The position numbers and the translations under genes are program-made. This document shows positions 34,087 through 43,449 of a DNA stretch of 64,000 nt, one piece after another. How positions within the stretch are numbered: position 1 is the first letter of the stretch; every line of letters starts with the position of its first letter. The stretch spans positions 6,550,646 through 6,614,645 of the forward strand of contig OZ007514.1 of assembly GCA_963931865.1 (NCBI GenBank), read 5' to 3'. This DNA is from Axinella damicornis (taxonomy: Eukaryota > Porifera > Demospongiae > Axinellida > Axinellidae). The notes below the pieces were generated by a model. The model made no database searches. It saw only the letters and a program-made list of their open reading frames with translations, and had not been told where the DNA came from.

Positions 34087-34930
34087 CAGGAGCGCATGAG
34101 CCGCCAAAGGCGGCGAAGGAGCGTTTAACTAGTAAAGACATGTATATAGTAGTCCATCACACCTTTTGGTTTATACCTTATATGGAAGAGGTTTGCGGTA
34201 CCGCGTAAGTGGCTGCTAATACTAATATTCACAATTTTCTGGGCGGTACGCATAGCCGGAACGATTTGCTGCTAAACATTTCTCCTGCATTGCACTGCGA
34301 GTTAGCCAAGGCCCACGGACATACCTGCCTCAGCGGAACAGGGCGCGAGTGTGGAGGGCAGTACTGGTTCTACGCGAAAGTGAAGGAACCATACAAAACG
34401 CTCCTTTCCAGACGTGTACTTCTGAAGAAGGTCGCAGAAACCAAGTAACAGGTAGCTCAGTAAGACGCACAGCTTGTCACTCTCGCTCCACTTATTCCAC
34501 GTTTTGTCGTTCAGGGTACTGCATAAACTGGATCGCTTTCTTCTCATTCACTTGCTGTTTCACGGAAGCTTCGAAGATGGACATATCCGTTTCACACAGT
34601 CTCTTTAGCTAACAAGTAGCTAGCTAGCATAGTTCATTCTTAGAAACGCGGCGAACCTTCTTCGTTGGTTTGCTGGCCGTTGAAGCCGCTGCACGTAGCG
34701 TCATCGTCCTAGCCAGCTAGCTCTAGTGTCTAGCTATGGTTGCACAGAGGCCAATTTGCATTTCACACCTACTTAGCTCGGTTTCACACAAATCCTTACA
34801 ACTGCATTGCGTAACAGCCTCTTGCCGTAAAAGGTAAAATTTTGGAAGTGTGAAGGACTACTACATGTCCGAGGGCGGGCATGCTGAGTTGAATGCTACT
34901 TCACCGATTTCGGCGGCTCATGCGCTCCTG
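34087..34930. mobile_element. 844-bp hAT-like element, TIR CAGGAGCGCATGAGCCGCC
   Basis: Perfect 19-bp ends: CAGGAGCGCATGAGCCGCC on the left, its complement on the right. Flanks TCTACAC (34080-34086) and TCCACAC (34931-34937) represent a 7-8 bp duplication with one change. The empty site GGGATACTCCACACTCACAT is at about 30876-30895 in unit 1. CAG-type ends and a duplication of about 8 bp fit hAT. Inside, a minus-strand frame (34547-34302) and a plus frame (34209-34448) are open but unrecognised. Confidence 0.8.
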
Positions 34931-35067
34931 TCCACACTCACATCGTCACTTTTAAGATGTACTGCTATTGTGTTGAATAGGAGCCTCATCCATACACCCT
35001 TCTCCTCTACTCCCACACATCACTCAGGCCAGCCTCTTTTTTCCAGCTGTACGGGGCACAGCTGGAA

Positions 35068-35095
35068 GGGGGGGGGAGGGGGGGGGGGGGGGGGA
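35068..35095. repeat. Poly(G) tract with one A
   Basis: G run interrupted by one A; the same tract is at 31021-31047 in unit 1. Confidence 0.9.
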
Positions 35096-35487
35096 GAGTG
35101 ACTTAAGCCAACATTTCATTTCCCAGTGGAATGCAATCAACTGTCACACGATAACCTCAACTTTCAAATGTGCGACTTGTGAAGCAAGTTGGAGAGGCAT
35201 GCAAAGCTCAGGACAGTAGTAACCGTTGGAAAGGCGAGCCAGGGAAAAGCCTTCAGCGGTATGTATGCAGTAACAAAGCGATTTTCCTGTGCCGGTCAGA
35301 AGACTCATGAATACATCCCGTCCGCTGAAGGAGTTCTTCACTGCTTGGGGCACAACCTGGGATAGCCTAGTTGCACGATGGCAATCGCACGCACTGTCTC
35401 TCTGAATTACGCTATGAAATCATGTGACTGTTGCAATCTCATTGACTCTGCCTACATTCCGGTAGAGAAACCAAAATGTTGGCTTAA

Positions 35488-36095
35488 GGTTATGGGTACC
35501 CACGTGAAATAACAGCAACTACGTTCATGCACCCATGCCAATTGTTACGCCGTCTAGGAACAAAGTCGGTGCTGGACTCGAACCTATTCAGACCCACCTA
35601 CTGCTTGAAAGACAAACTTCCTGCAGAGGCGTGGCTACCTTGACACTTTGGCCACTCCCACATATAGATTCTGAATGCATGCGAAAAACCGTATAAATGA
35701 GTCATTGTGTGCAGAACTGCACCTTCAGCTTCAGGACGCAGCTAGAAGACATGAATGTCTAGTGACAGAGCTATAAATGGACAAGTAATTCGCCGAGCAT
35801 CTCCGGCTAGGGATCAAAGTACACTGGAAAAATGGCGCTCAACAACGGGTGAGGCGACGACTTGCGTCTCTAGCAGTGAGAAACAGTCTACTCTGTCTCC
35901 CAAAACTAGCTGGGTCACTACTGTAGACACAAGTTATTAGCAGCCATTTAAATGACCTGAATTACCTTTTTGGAGACAAACTTTGTCGCATGCGTGGATA
36001 AGTTAACTTTGTGCACAACGGCCTCAGCGTTAATGTGCAGCTGCCTGTATACACGCTAATTAGATTTTAAATCCGGTCAGTGGGTACCCGTAACC
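35488..36095. mobile_element. TTAA-flanked element, 608 bp, with empty sites
   Basis: Ends GGTTATGGGTACCC and GGGTACCCGTAACC, nearly the same terminal repeat as the 5040-5611 element (GGTTACGGGATCCC). TTAA at 35484-35487 and 36096-36099. Joining the flanks on the minus strand gives GGTGTGGTGAC-TTAA-GCCAACATTT, which is the unoccupied sequence AGTGAC-TTAA-GCCAACATTT at 31048-31065 and again at 35098-35116. The interior is unrelated to that of the 5040 element. A short frame at 35755-35940 is unrecognised. Confidence 0.85.
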
Positions 36096-36532
36096 TTAAG
36101 TCACCACACCCCCCCCCCCCCTTCTGGTCGCACCCCCTACTTGGCAGAGGCTGGCCTGCAAGACTAACACTACTCACCTTCCTTTTGCCTCTTGGAGGAG
36201 GAATCTGCCATTGCTCTCTCAGTGTCCTCGTTCTGAAGAGCAATAAGAAAGTGCATAGTGCAGCACTGTATTACTGGGATCACATGACACCAATTATGTA
36301 GCCACCCCCACAGGATCAGATTCATCACAACTCAATACTTCCTGGGACTCCTATTTCCACAGCAGTTGGATCATAAACATTCATAACTAGCTACCATGAC
36401 CACGGCAGTTATAATCTCTGTAGGTTGTTTAGCTAATGAACTTAGTGTTGGCATCTGCCTCCTTCTTCCCTAGCTTCCTTCTTTACCTTTTCCTCCCTCT
36501 CCTTTCTCCCCATTCTCTCTCTTAGACCACAA

Positions 36533-36727
36533 ATGGCGCCTCACAAGCCCAACTGTCACAGCAACGAATTCGGTTTCGTTCCCAGGGCCGGGGCCACAAA
36601 CTTATTCCATGCGGCATGGGGACTGGGCACCATCCTACTTGCCTACCAAACAGCATTCGGAGTTAACTACAACGGCAGCAACAGAGGAGGCGCTACTGCC
36701 TACCAGGGAGGCCAATGGCATCGGTGA
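36533..36727 (+). CDS. Small protein with one predicted membrane helix, 64 aa
   Basis: An acceptor (TCTCTCTTAG) 7 bp upstream and an ATG in good context (ACAAATGG) open a 64-codon frame. Residues 24-44 (LFHAAWGLGTILLAYQTAFGV) form a likely membrane segment, followed by a Gly/Asn/Gln-rich tail ending GGQWHR. It could be a small mitochondrial or ER membrane protein; I do not recognise it. A promoter-like region for a second + strand gene starts 95 bp after the stop. Confidence 0.45.
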   Translation: MAPHKPNCHSNEFGFVPRAGATNLFHAAWGLGTILLAYQTAFGVNYNGSNRGGATAYQGGQWHR

Positions 36728-36821
36728 CTGAAGAAAAACGACAGAGACAGAGTCACGCTCAACACTGTCAACAGTGTACGAGTGCACAGGCCGTTTCCCG
36801 CCAAAACGTGAACGGTTGGAA

Positions 36822-36937
36822 GCCAACCAATCAGATCATAGCGTTAAAGCGCATGCGCCGGCAGGCTTCTGAGGGTATATAAAGAGGCCCCCGCAGTGCC
36901 GAAGTCATTCGGGCGCGGTTTTTGCTCGGGTGAAGTT
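36822..36937 (+). promoter_or_regulatory. Core promoter: CCAAT, NRF1-type site and TATA box
   Basis: In order on the + strand: AACCAATCAG (about 36824), GCGCATGCGCC (36850-36860, matches the NRF1 palindrome), and GGTATATAAAG (TATA at 36876-36882). The expected start lies about 30 bp on, near 36908-36915. The first ATG is at 36938, directly followed by a splice-donor-like GTGAGG. Confidence 0.55.
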
Positions 36938-38886
36938 ATGGTGAGGTGAGCCCTCACCTTAACCTTACCCCTGCTCAACACCTTTCGCCGCCAGGGTAAG
37001 TTCAGGTATAGATAGGAGCCTGGGGGGGTGGGGCAGCCTGGGGGGGTGGGGCAGCCTGGGGGTGGGGCAGCCTGGGGGGTGGGGCAGCCTGGGGGGTGGG
37101 GCAGCCTGGCGGGATGGGGCAGCCTGGGGGTGGGGCAGCCTGGGGGTGGGGCAGCCTGGGGGGTGGGGCTGGGAGCATGGAGGGCGGGGCTGGGAGCATG
37201 GGGTTGGAGCTGGGTGCATGGGGTTTGGTAGGTTGCTGTAATTTGTTCTTACACATGCAAATTTTAATACACAATATTCTGCATATTTAGCGTTCCTCAC
37301 TTGGCTGTAGTCTCGTTCCCAGACCATCCGAGACTATATAGGGTGGCCATACCCCGTAAACATTCAAATTTTAGTGACAACCGTTCAAATTTTAGCGGAA
37401 ACCGTAGAGGTTCATACTCCTGCCAGCAAGATTTTCGCGGAGTGGATGGTTCGAATGCATAACATGGCTCAGGATTAGCTCTCTGCCAGTGCCTCCTCGG
37501 GATGCTGCCCAACAGTTGGCTGGATCCTCCAATGGCCAGCACCTGCACTGAGTGGTGCAAGGGCCCGACACTGCTGAGCAGAATAGGTCAGTACTCAGAT
37601 GAAAGTACTGAGGAGGCTCTGGATACCAGGCATATGGATACCAAGGTACTGAGGGACCTGGATAATCAATCGCCTTTACAAATTATATCACCCATCCCAA
37701 TGTTACTCACATGCACCGCACATGCACCTGGTAGGTGTACCAGGTGCATGTGTGTAACATAGGGATGGGTGATATTGTGAAGGTGACTATCCAGCCAAGT
37801 GCATCTACTTTGCCCGATTCATGATAGACAATTTTTTAGTAGCAATAGAGTGTTCCTCAAGCTCTCCTATAGTGAGCCTCATCCCTCTCCCCACTCCATG
37901 CGTGTAGATAGATCTGTATATCTCGCAAAGGACTAACTAGACATGCCTGTTTAAATAGGCGATGCTGATGAGAAAGCAGGAGGAGGTTACAATTGTTGTT
38001 CAAACACTGTGTTCCTCTTCAAACCACCTAACTCCATCGCTGCAGACTTGAGAAGTTGCTGCCAAGATTGTGTAGTCTCGTGCCCAGGCTCATCTACGTG
38101 CGCCCCCGCGGAGAGGGTCTGGTCTTTTGAGTGCGATTTCTTGTCACTGACACCTTTCCCATCTGGAATTTGAGATGGCCAATGAAATTGAAGAGCGCAC
38201 ACGTAATTTGCTACTAATTATCGTGGATTACGTCACCGATCGATCGAGGAGTCAAAAACAGCTCAGTTTAAACAGCTCGTAGCGAGGACTTACTTTGTTA
38301 TTGGTTGATGACACCCCTTCGTAGCTTCTAAGAACCTTTCAGCCATCTCCAACTTCGAAAAACAACGGTTTACGGTAATACCGGAATGACGAAGAAGTCC
38401 ACTGCCCTTCTGCTAGCAGCGCATGTGGGGTTAGGGGACGTCGCTGAGTGATTGAAGGTTGGGTTGCACGACAATTAGTACAGAAAGGAGCGTTTATCTT
38501 AAAATTTCTCTGATAAATTGCATTCTTAGCGCAATCAGCGCTTCAGTTACACCTACACTTGCCACGCCTCTGTGGCAAGAAATGTTACTCAAACGACCAG
38601 ACATTCTCCGCCGGTGGGCGTGAACGTCTGGGAACGAGACTAAAGATTGTGGTGACCATGATAGCACACTAGACCAGCTAGAGGAGCATGTGGGGCAGTT
38701 TCTACTTACAATGTAATTCACTTTTGCCACCAATTCCTCACCCCATCCCCTCACCCCTCATTCTGTTGTTCCCTTAGAGCCTCCTCAGCTGTCGGTGAGA
38801 CCCAGGCAGTGATCGCCGTGGAGACCAACTTGGAAGAGCTGGAGGTGTGGCTGCGAGATCCAGAGGTTCTCCAGCTCTTCCAATAA
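36938..38886 (+). CDS. Small four-exon gene (about 98 aa), third exon split by a transposon
   Basis: Exons: 36938-36940 (ATG, then GTGAGG donor); 37490-37586; 38046-38712 (88 nt of coding once the element at 38073-38642 and one TSD copy are left out); 38778-38886 ending TAA. Phases match at every junction (0, 1, 2), and the sum is 297 nt, 99 codons with stop. The predicted protein includes MLPNSWLDPPMASTCTEW, LRSCCQDCGDHDSTLDQLEE, AVIAVETNLEELEVWL and RDPEVLQLFQ at the C-terminus. Acceptors are CTCTGCCAG, ATCGCTGCAG and TTCCCTTAG; donors are GTCAGT and GTAATT (weak). As it stands the reading frame runs into the element and stops at 38171-38173 unless the element is spliced out. I do not recognise the family. 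The chain of matching phases supports the model; exon 1 is the least certain. Confidence 0.5.
37021..37215. repeat. G-rich minisatellite (GGGGTGGGGCAGCCTGG)
   Basis: About nine units of 17-20 bp from 37021 to 37165, then GGGAGCATGG.GG units. It lies in the first intron of the gene above. Confidence 0.9.
37430..37475 (-). pseudogene. Tiny hAT C-terminal remnant
   Basis: The minus strand reads NPEPCYAFEPS, identical to the segment in the hAT remnant at 42877-43320. The shared 30-bp DNA is GGTTCGAATGCATAACATGG plus CTCAGGATTA. Confidence 0.4.
37672..37782. repeat. Hairpin of about 110 bp
   Basis: TATATCACCCATCCCAATGT on the left pairs with ACATAGGGATGGGTGATAT on the right. The core is GCACCTGGTAGGTGTACCAGGTGC. 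Confidence 0.75.
38073..38642. mobile_element. 570-bp TAGTCTCG Mutator-like element inside an exon, perfect 9-bp TSD
   Basis: Starts TAGTCTCGTGCCCAGGCT, ends GAACGTCTGGGAACGAGACTA. The duplication AAGATTGTG is perfect (38064-38072 and 38643-38651). Homologue of 13549-14086. It interrupts the third exon of the small gene 36938-38886. Element plus one TSD is 579 bp, a multiple of three. A GT in the left TSD (GATT|GTGTAG) and an AG at the right border (CTAAAG|ATTG) could in principle act as splice sites. Confidence 0.85.
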
Positions 38887-38939
38887 CCAGCAGCAGATCT
38901 TGTGGATCACAAGGGGTGCACTCCTCTCACTACATCATC

Positions 38940-39405
38940 AGGTGCACACCCCCACACTGCACACATCCTCACACTGCACATCCCCAGGTGTACGTACATC
39001 CTCACACTGCACACACCCTCACACTGCACATCCTCACACTACACCATCACCTCACACTGGACACACCCTCACACTGCACATCCTCACACTACGCCATTAG
39101 TTGCACACCCTCACACTGCACACACCCTCACACGAAACCATCATGTGCACATTCTCACACTGCGCACCCTCATACTATACCATCATGTGTACACACCTCA
39201 CACTCCACATCCTCACACTACACCATCATGGTGTAGTGTGAGGATGTGGAGTGTGAGGTGTGTACAGTGTGAGGGTGTATACATGTACTTGATGGTAGGG
39301 TGTGTGCAGTGTGAGGATGTGTGTGAGGGTGTGCACCTCAGGAGAACACCCTCACACATCCTCACACTACACCATCAGGTGTACATCCTCACACTGCACT
39401 TAGTA
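38940..39405. repeat. CACTGCACATCCTCA minisatellite with inverted block
   Basis: Units such as CCTCACACTGCACA run forward to about 39226, inverted from 39228 to about 39340, and forward again to 39405. The 39188-39266 core is a palindrome with 39-bp arms and a 1-base spacer. Confidence 0.85.
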
Positions 39406-39587
39406 AGATACCCTTTACATACACGCACCCTCACGTGTACATGTCATATTGAACACAATCATGTATACCTTGTTACCGCACAGACATCCCTCACATACTT
39501 TGACATGTACACTTTCAGACTATATACACTTTCAATACTTATACACCCTGCACAGTCATAATACGTAGCAGCGGATTATTCACCCTC

Positions 39588-39688
<101 letters not shown>

Positions 39689-39763
39689 CATGGGACTATC
39701 TGTGTCCGTAATGTCTCCACTCCTTCCATTTGACCCATCTACCAATCCTTCCAACTGGGTCAG

Positions 39764-40079
39764 CTGTCGACTGTGGAGGAGAACGTGGCATGCCCCTCGT
39801 CCCCCCAGCTCTGAGGAGAACCAGGGATGGTAGCAAGTCGTCAAAGAGACCAAGGGCAGGTACGTACTTGGAGTGACATCGTCATGTGACGTAGTGAATT
39901 TAGTGACATTTGGTTCTCTGAGTTTATGGCTTGGTTTTACTATTGGGCAGTGGAAGCCAAATCTGTTGGTACTGTAACGTGAGTGTGGTCTTCGACTCTG
40001 GCAGAGAGGTCTGCTCACAGCGCACTGAGACAGATTGACACACCAGTAGTACCCTTATTGATGACTCACATCAGACTTG
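39764..40079 (+). CDS. Two exons of an unrecognised gene
   Basis: Exon 39764-39859 (acceptor ACTGGGTCAG, donor GTACGT) reads VDCGGERGMPLVPPALRRTR and on to SSKRPRA. Exon 40005-40079 (acceptor GACTCTGGCAG, donor GTATGT) reads RSAHSALRQIDTPVVPLLMT and HIRL. The phases fit (1 nt plus 2 nt). I found neither the start nor a following exon; mobile DNA begins at about 40300. Function unknown. Confidence 0.4.
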
Positions 40080-40433
40080 GTATGTAGGCAATCAAGGATT
40101 ATGTAAATGGCTCACCAGAAATTTGTAAGGGTGCATAATTGGTTCATACCACTGAGAAACCTTGTGAAGTCTTGCTTAGTCAAGTTGGTTGCTAACAGTA
40201 TTCAAAGCCAATGTGGTGGCAAAGGGAACATTTTGCTTTTAGACCAGACCATAAAGGCACATTAGAAGCCCAAATGGCACAGTAACTTTGGTAGAGGACA
40301 CTGGAAACAATCAATCTGACATACAAGCATGCAACTTTGCATAGCTGTAGACCATGGTCAATATAATGATTTCAGAAGTGGAGCCACTGAAAAGTCAGTC
40401 GTGGTGACGATATCTGCTTATGCAGCATTTAAA

Positions 40434-41360
40434 AGTTCTATGTACAAAAGTAGGCACTGCTGGGGCAAGATGTTCCAAGTTGCTATTGACATGCCATCCC
40501 CCGGAGACTGTGGGTGGGTCGACCCCCAAAACTGTAGACCAATGCTGACCTCCTCACCCGAGGCCAGTACTGCATACAGGGTTGATAACTTGTCCTGAGA
40601 TTACATCATTATTATGAATAATGGTACTATATCAACACGGAGTACAGTGGTCTCTGCTGGTCTCCCTTGGTCTCCAGTGGTCTTCCTTGGAGTCCAGTGG
40701 TCTCCCGTGGTCTCCAGGGGTCTCTGCTGGTCTCTGCTGGTCTCTGCTGGTCTCTACTGGTCTCCCTTGGTCTCCATTGGTTCCAGAGGTCTCTGCTTGG
40801 TCTTCAGTGCTCTCCTCTGGTCTCCTGGGGTCTCTCCATTGGTCTCCCCTGGTCTCAGGGGATTCTGCTGATCTCCAGTAGTCTCTGCTGGTCTCCAGTG
40901 GTCTCTGCTGGTCTCCAGTGGTCTCTGCTGATCTCCAGTGGTCTCTGCTGGTCTCCCGTGGTCTCCAGGGGTGTCTGCTGGTATTTGCTTGTCTCTGTTG
41001 GTCTCCAGTGGTCTCCCTGGACGCCACTGGAGACCAGGCGAGACCATTGGAGACCAAGGGACACCAGCAAAGACCACTGGAGGTCAATGGAGACCACTAC
41101 CAGCAGAGACCACTGGAGACCAGTAGACACCCGCGGAGACCACTGGAGACCAAAGGAGAGTCCGAGACCAAGGAGACCAACAGAGACCCGCAGTAACCAC
41201 TATAGTCAGCGTAGATTGTACAACTACATCAATGATTTAATCTCAGGACAAGTTATGTATCGTATAAAGAAGCAACCACATCAGGAGAGCTACTTCGTAG
41301 TGGCTGTAAGAAAGGATGCACAGGACGATGCATATGCAAGAAAGCAGCCTTGATACACTG
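40434..41360 (+). pseudogene. C-terminal remnant of a mobile-element protein with Cys-rich motif
   Basis: Left of the minisatellite the + strand reads MPSPGDCGWVDPQNCRPMLT followed by SSPEAS. Right of it (about 41300-41355) it reads SGCKKGCTGRCICKKAAL. In the repeated invertebrate proteins I recall, a P.P..WGW....W.P.wTtLPeAs segment is directly followed by a C.Ck.gCtgrC.CkkA.L.CT motif. The two parts here are separated by about 600 bp of minisatellite, so the gene is split and broken. Confidence 0.4.
40648..41195. repeat. 10-bp minisatellite GGTCTCNNNN, inverted at 41025
   Basis: Units such as GGTCTCTGCT and GGTCTCCAGT run from 40648 to about 41020, then GGAGACCA-type units run the other way to 41195. 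The halves can pair into a long hairpin. Confidence 0.9.
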
Positions 41361-41584
41361 TACCAGTGTGGTGGGGAATGCGACATGAGAAATAAGATTT
41401 AATAACTCACTACTACACTATTTGCGTATGAGATTATGACTTTTGAACATTGAGGGTTGGCTCCACTTCTGAAAACATGATTTGGACCATGGTCTACAAC
41501 CGTGCAAAGTTGCATGCTTGTACGTCAAAATGCACAATTGTTTCACACATCCCACTTACTATACATGAATATTATGTCCAGGAT

Positions 41585-42570
41585 TCACTCGTATATTGCT
41601 GCAATTGATTGGGGGCTTTGCGTTGTCTGACGTGGGATAACAACGTGGTTGGATAGTGTGGGCATGGCGTTGCTGGTCCTCATCGACAAGGAAGAATCAT
41701 CAGGCAGCTCACTGAGTTCCATGGGCTCCCCCCCGAACTCGCTTGTTTCAAATCGTGTGCCTGGTATGACCAGTTTCAGGTGGTTGAAGCGAACCACGAG
41801 TCTTTGTTGCCGTATACCCTCTGTGTGTTCCATGCGGTATGTCGCATCAGATAAGCATTCAAGGACTTTCCATGGTCCTGTCCCTGGATGATGAAACTTT
41901 TTGGAGCCATCTGGTGGAAATACTCTTGAGAGTAGCCAGACCAGTTCGCTTGGTTGGAAGGGTTTGCCATGTATTTTTTCGTCTTAGATCTAACTGGGTA
42001 CCCATGTTTTTTCTCACACAGCAGTAAGCCTCCTCTAGCGAGTTGCAGAGTTGCATAGCATATGCTGCCAGTGAAGGTTTATCAGTGTTGAACATCAGGT
42101 CCACTGGTAGTCTTGCCTGTCTACCAAACATGAGGTGGGAGGAGGTATAACCAGTTGTGGGTCGCCAATTTGCGCTAGGTACTGATTCAATGCCAACCTG
42201 TCCTGGGCCTCCACTTGCAGTTCTTCACCTTTTCTGCCAAGTTCTCTTTAGGTCCTCCCCAAACGCGGCCCAATCTTCACTTTTCAATTCTTTCGGCGGT
42301 TTAGTTCGGCCATATAGAGCTCCTTTCCAGATCGAAGCGTTGCTTGAGTGCAATTCATATTGGCGTCAAAGTCAGCTCTGGTGGTCTCTGGGAGCCTTTA
42401 TAAGCGATTGCTGCCCTTCTAATCAAACTTACATGGACCCATTTCTTCTTTGCTTCAGCATTCCAGTCATCAATCTCTGCAATACTGTCAAAACGGTTGC
42501 TCCAACTGCCAGTGTGTCCATTGAAGGGCACCGGGGTGATCAACGGTCTGGAAGTGCTGGTGGCCATACC
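41585..42570 (-). pseudogene. Ty3/Gypsy retrotransposon remnant, gag joined to integrase
   Basis: Read on the minus strand. From 42567 a gag-type start (TPVPFNGHTGSWSNRF, then DDWNAEAKKKWVHVSLIRRA) continues in other frames (EDWAAFGEDLKR) to LALNQYLAQIGDPQ near 42175. The sequence then passes at once to the end of an integrase: HLMFGRQARLPVDLMF (42131 down), further down IPGTRFE near 41755. Protease, reverse transcriptase, RNase H and the catalytic integrase core are missing. Several frameshifts are present. No long terminal repeats were found. An internally deleted, dead copy; gag and integrase families are recognised from motif patterns. Confidence 0.65.
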
Positions 42571-42876
42571 TCACGGCTGACTCTAACACAGCTGCTGACT
42601 ATGCCAGTGTAGTAGTGCGTGGCGGTATACGCCCCAAACAGCAGCAGTAGTATAGCAGACCTGTCAAGGTCGCGATCGGCAGCATCACTTGAGTGAGACC
42701 CCACCACAAAATGAGTGAGATTGGCACAAAATGAGTGAGACCCCATGAACACTCGTCCAATTCATACTATAAATACGCTTGCCAATGACACATCAATGAA
42801 TTTGACCTGTCAAGGTCAAGGAATGAAATTTATGACTGAATAAAACTCTTAATCATAATGATATGGAACAAAACTT

Positions 42877-43320
42877 TCAGTTTATAGAGCCACTTGTGTT
42901 GCTGGTTGTACTGCCAGGTTGCCTTCTTGGCACTTTTTGGGACGGTTCGAATGCATAACATGGCTCAGGATTATGAAGCTTAACGGTAAGCATACTTGAA
43001 AGTGTACCATCCAGTCCTAAACTTGATCGATAGGGTGTCTTATTAAGGCGAATCAAGCTGAACACTCGCTCCTCTCCTGCATGAAATGACTTTGTTGCAC
43101 ACAGTACACAGGAATGAGAAATGGTCCTTGACGGGCTGAACACACGGGAAATTCGTCTTCCAGCAAATGTCGAACTTCGTAGAGTAAACAACAGTGCCGT
43201 GAAACTTTCGCTTCTTACTGGGCCTCTGCAAACCATCTGATTCACAGTCACTGGTCAGGTTCGTCTCTCGAGGACTAGCTCGAGACTACCTGAACACGTG
43301 GCGTTAGTAGCGGCGTCCAT
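42877..43320 (-). pseudogene. hAT transposase remnant, N-terminal finger joined to C-terminal dimerisation end
   Basis: Minus strand from ATG at 43320 (MDAATNATCSGSLELV). One frame holds a basic start and zinc-finger half, FLCTVCNKVISC (43231-43043). The adjoining frame continues with ERVFSLIRLNKTPYRSSLG, the pattern of the hAT C-terminal dimerisation segment, then LHNPEPCYAFEPS and a stop at 42877. The catalytic middle is absent. The hAT assignment rests on the ERvFSl.r.nkT..Rs.L pattern. A deletion derivative. Confidence 0.55.
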
Positions 43321-43449
43321 GTTTATAGCTTGACTGTCCTGTTCCAGGTTAGGTCGGGAATGAGATAGGGTAGATTGAGAATGAGGCACTATTGTGCACG
43401 TGACTATAAGACGTACTAGTAGTACTCTAGTAGTATAGTAGCAGGCCAA

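Larger units (their letters stand above)
31559..36330. repeat. Tandem duplication, unit 2
   Basis: Second unit of the duplication starting at 27128. Relative to unit 1 it has gained the 75-bp element at 32026, the 844-bp element at 34087 and the 608-bp TTAA element at 35488. It lacks the (CA)n/minisatellite element at 27745 and the CCGTA element at 28807. Confidence 0.7.
40318..41526. repeat. 1.2-kb imperfect palindrome
   Basis: Outer arms 40318-40388 and 41457-41526 (ACAAGCATGCAACTTTGCA, GTAGACCATGGTC, TTTCAGAAGTGGAGCC). Inner arms 40583-40612 and 41232-41262 (ATAACTTGTCCTGAGATTA). The centre, 40648-41195, is an inverted minisatellite. Confidence 0.8.

Noticed and set aside
35540..35660. 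tRNA-like B box (GGTTCGAGTCC on the minus strand)
   Set aside because: The flanking bases do not form a T stem and no A box or acceptor stem is present at the right distance.
37002..37327. Pro-rich frames of 90 and 120 codons on the minus strand
   Set aside because: Translations of the G-rich minisatellite in an intron.
38847..39561. His/Thr-rich frames up to 219 codons
   Set aside because: Translations of the CACTGCACATCCTCA minisatellite. The last exon of the real gene ends at 38886.
40614..41353. Several long frames rich in Trp, Ser, Val, Thr and Gly
   Set aside because: They are translations of the GGTCTC minisatellite and its inverted half.
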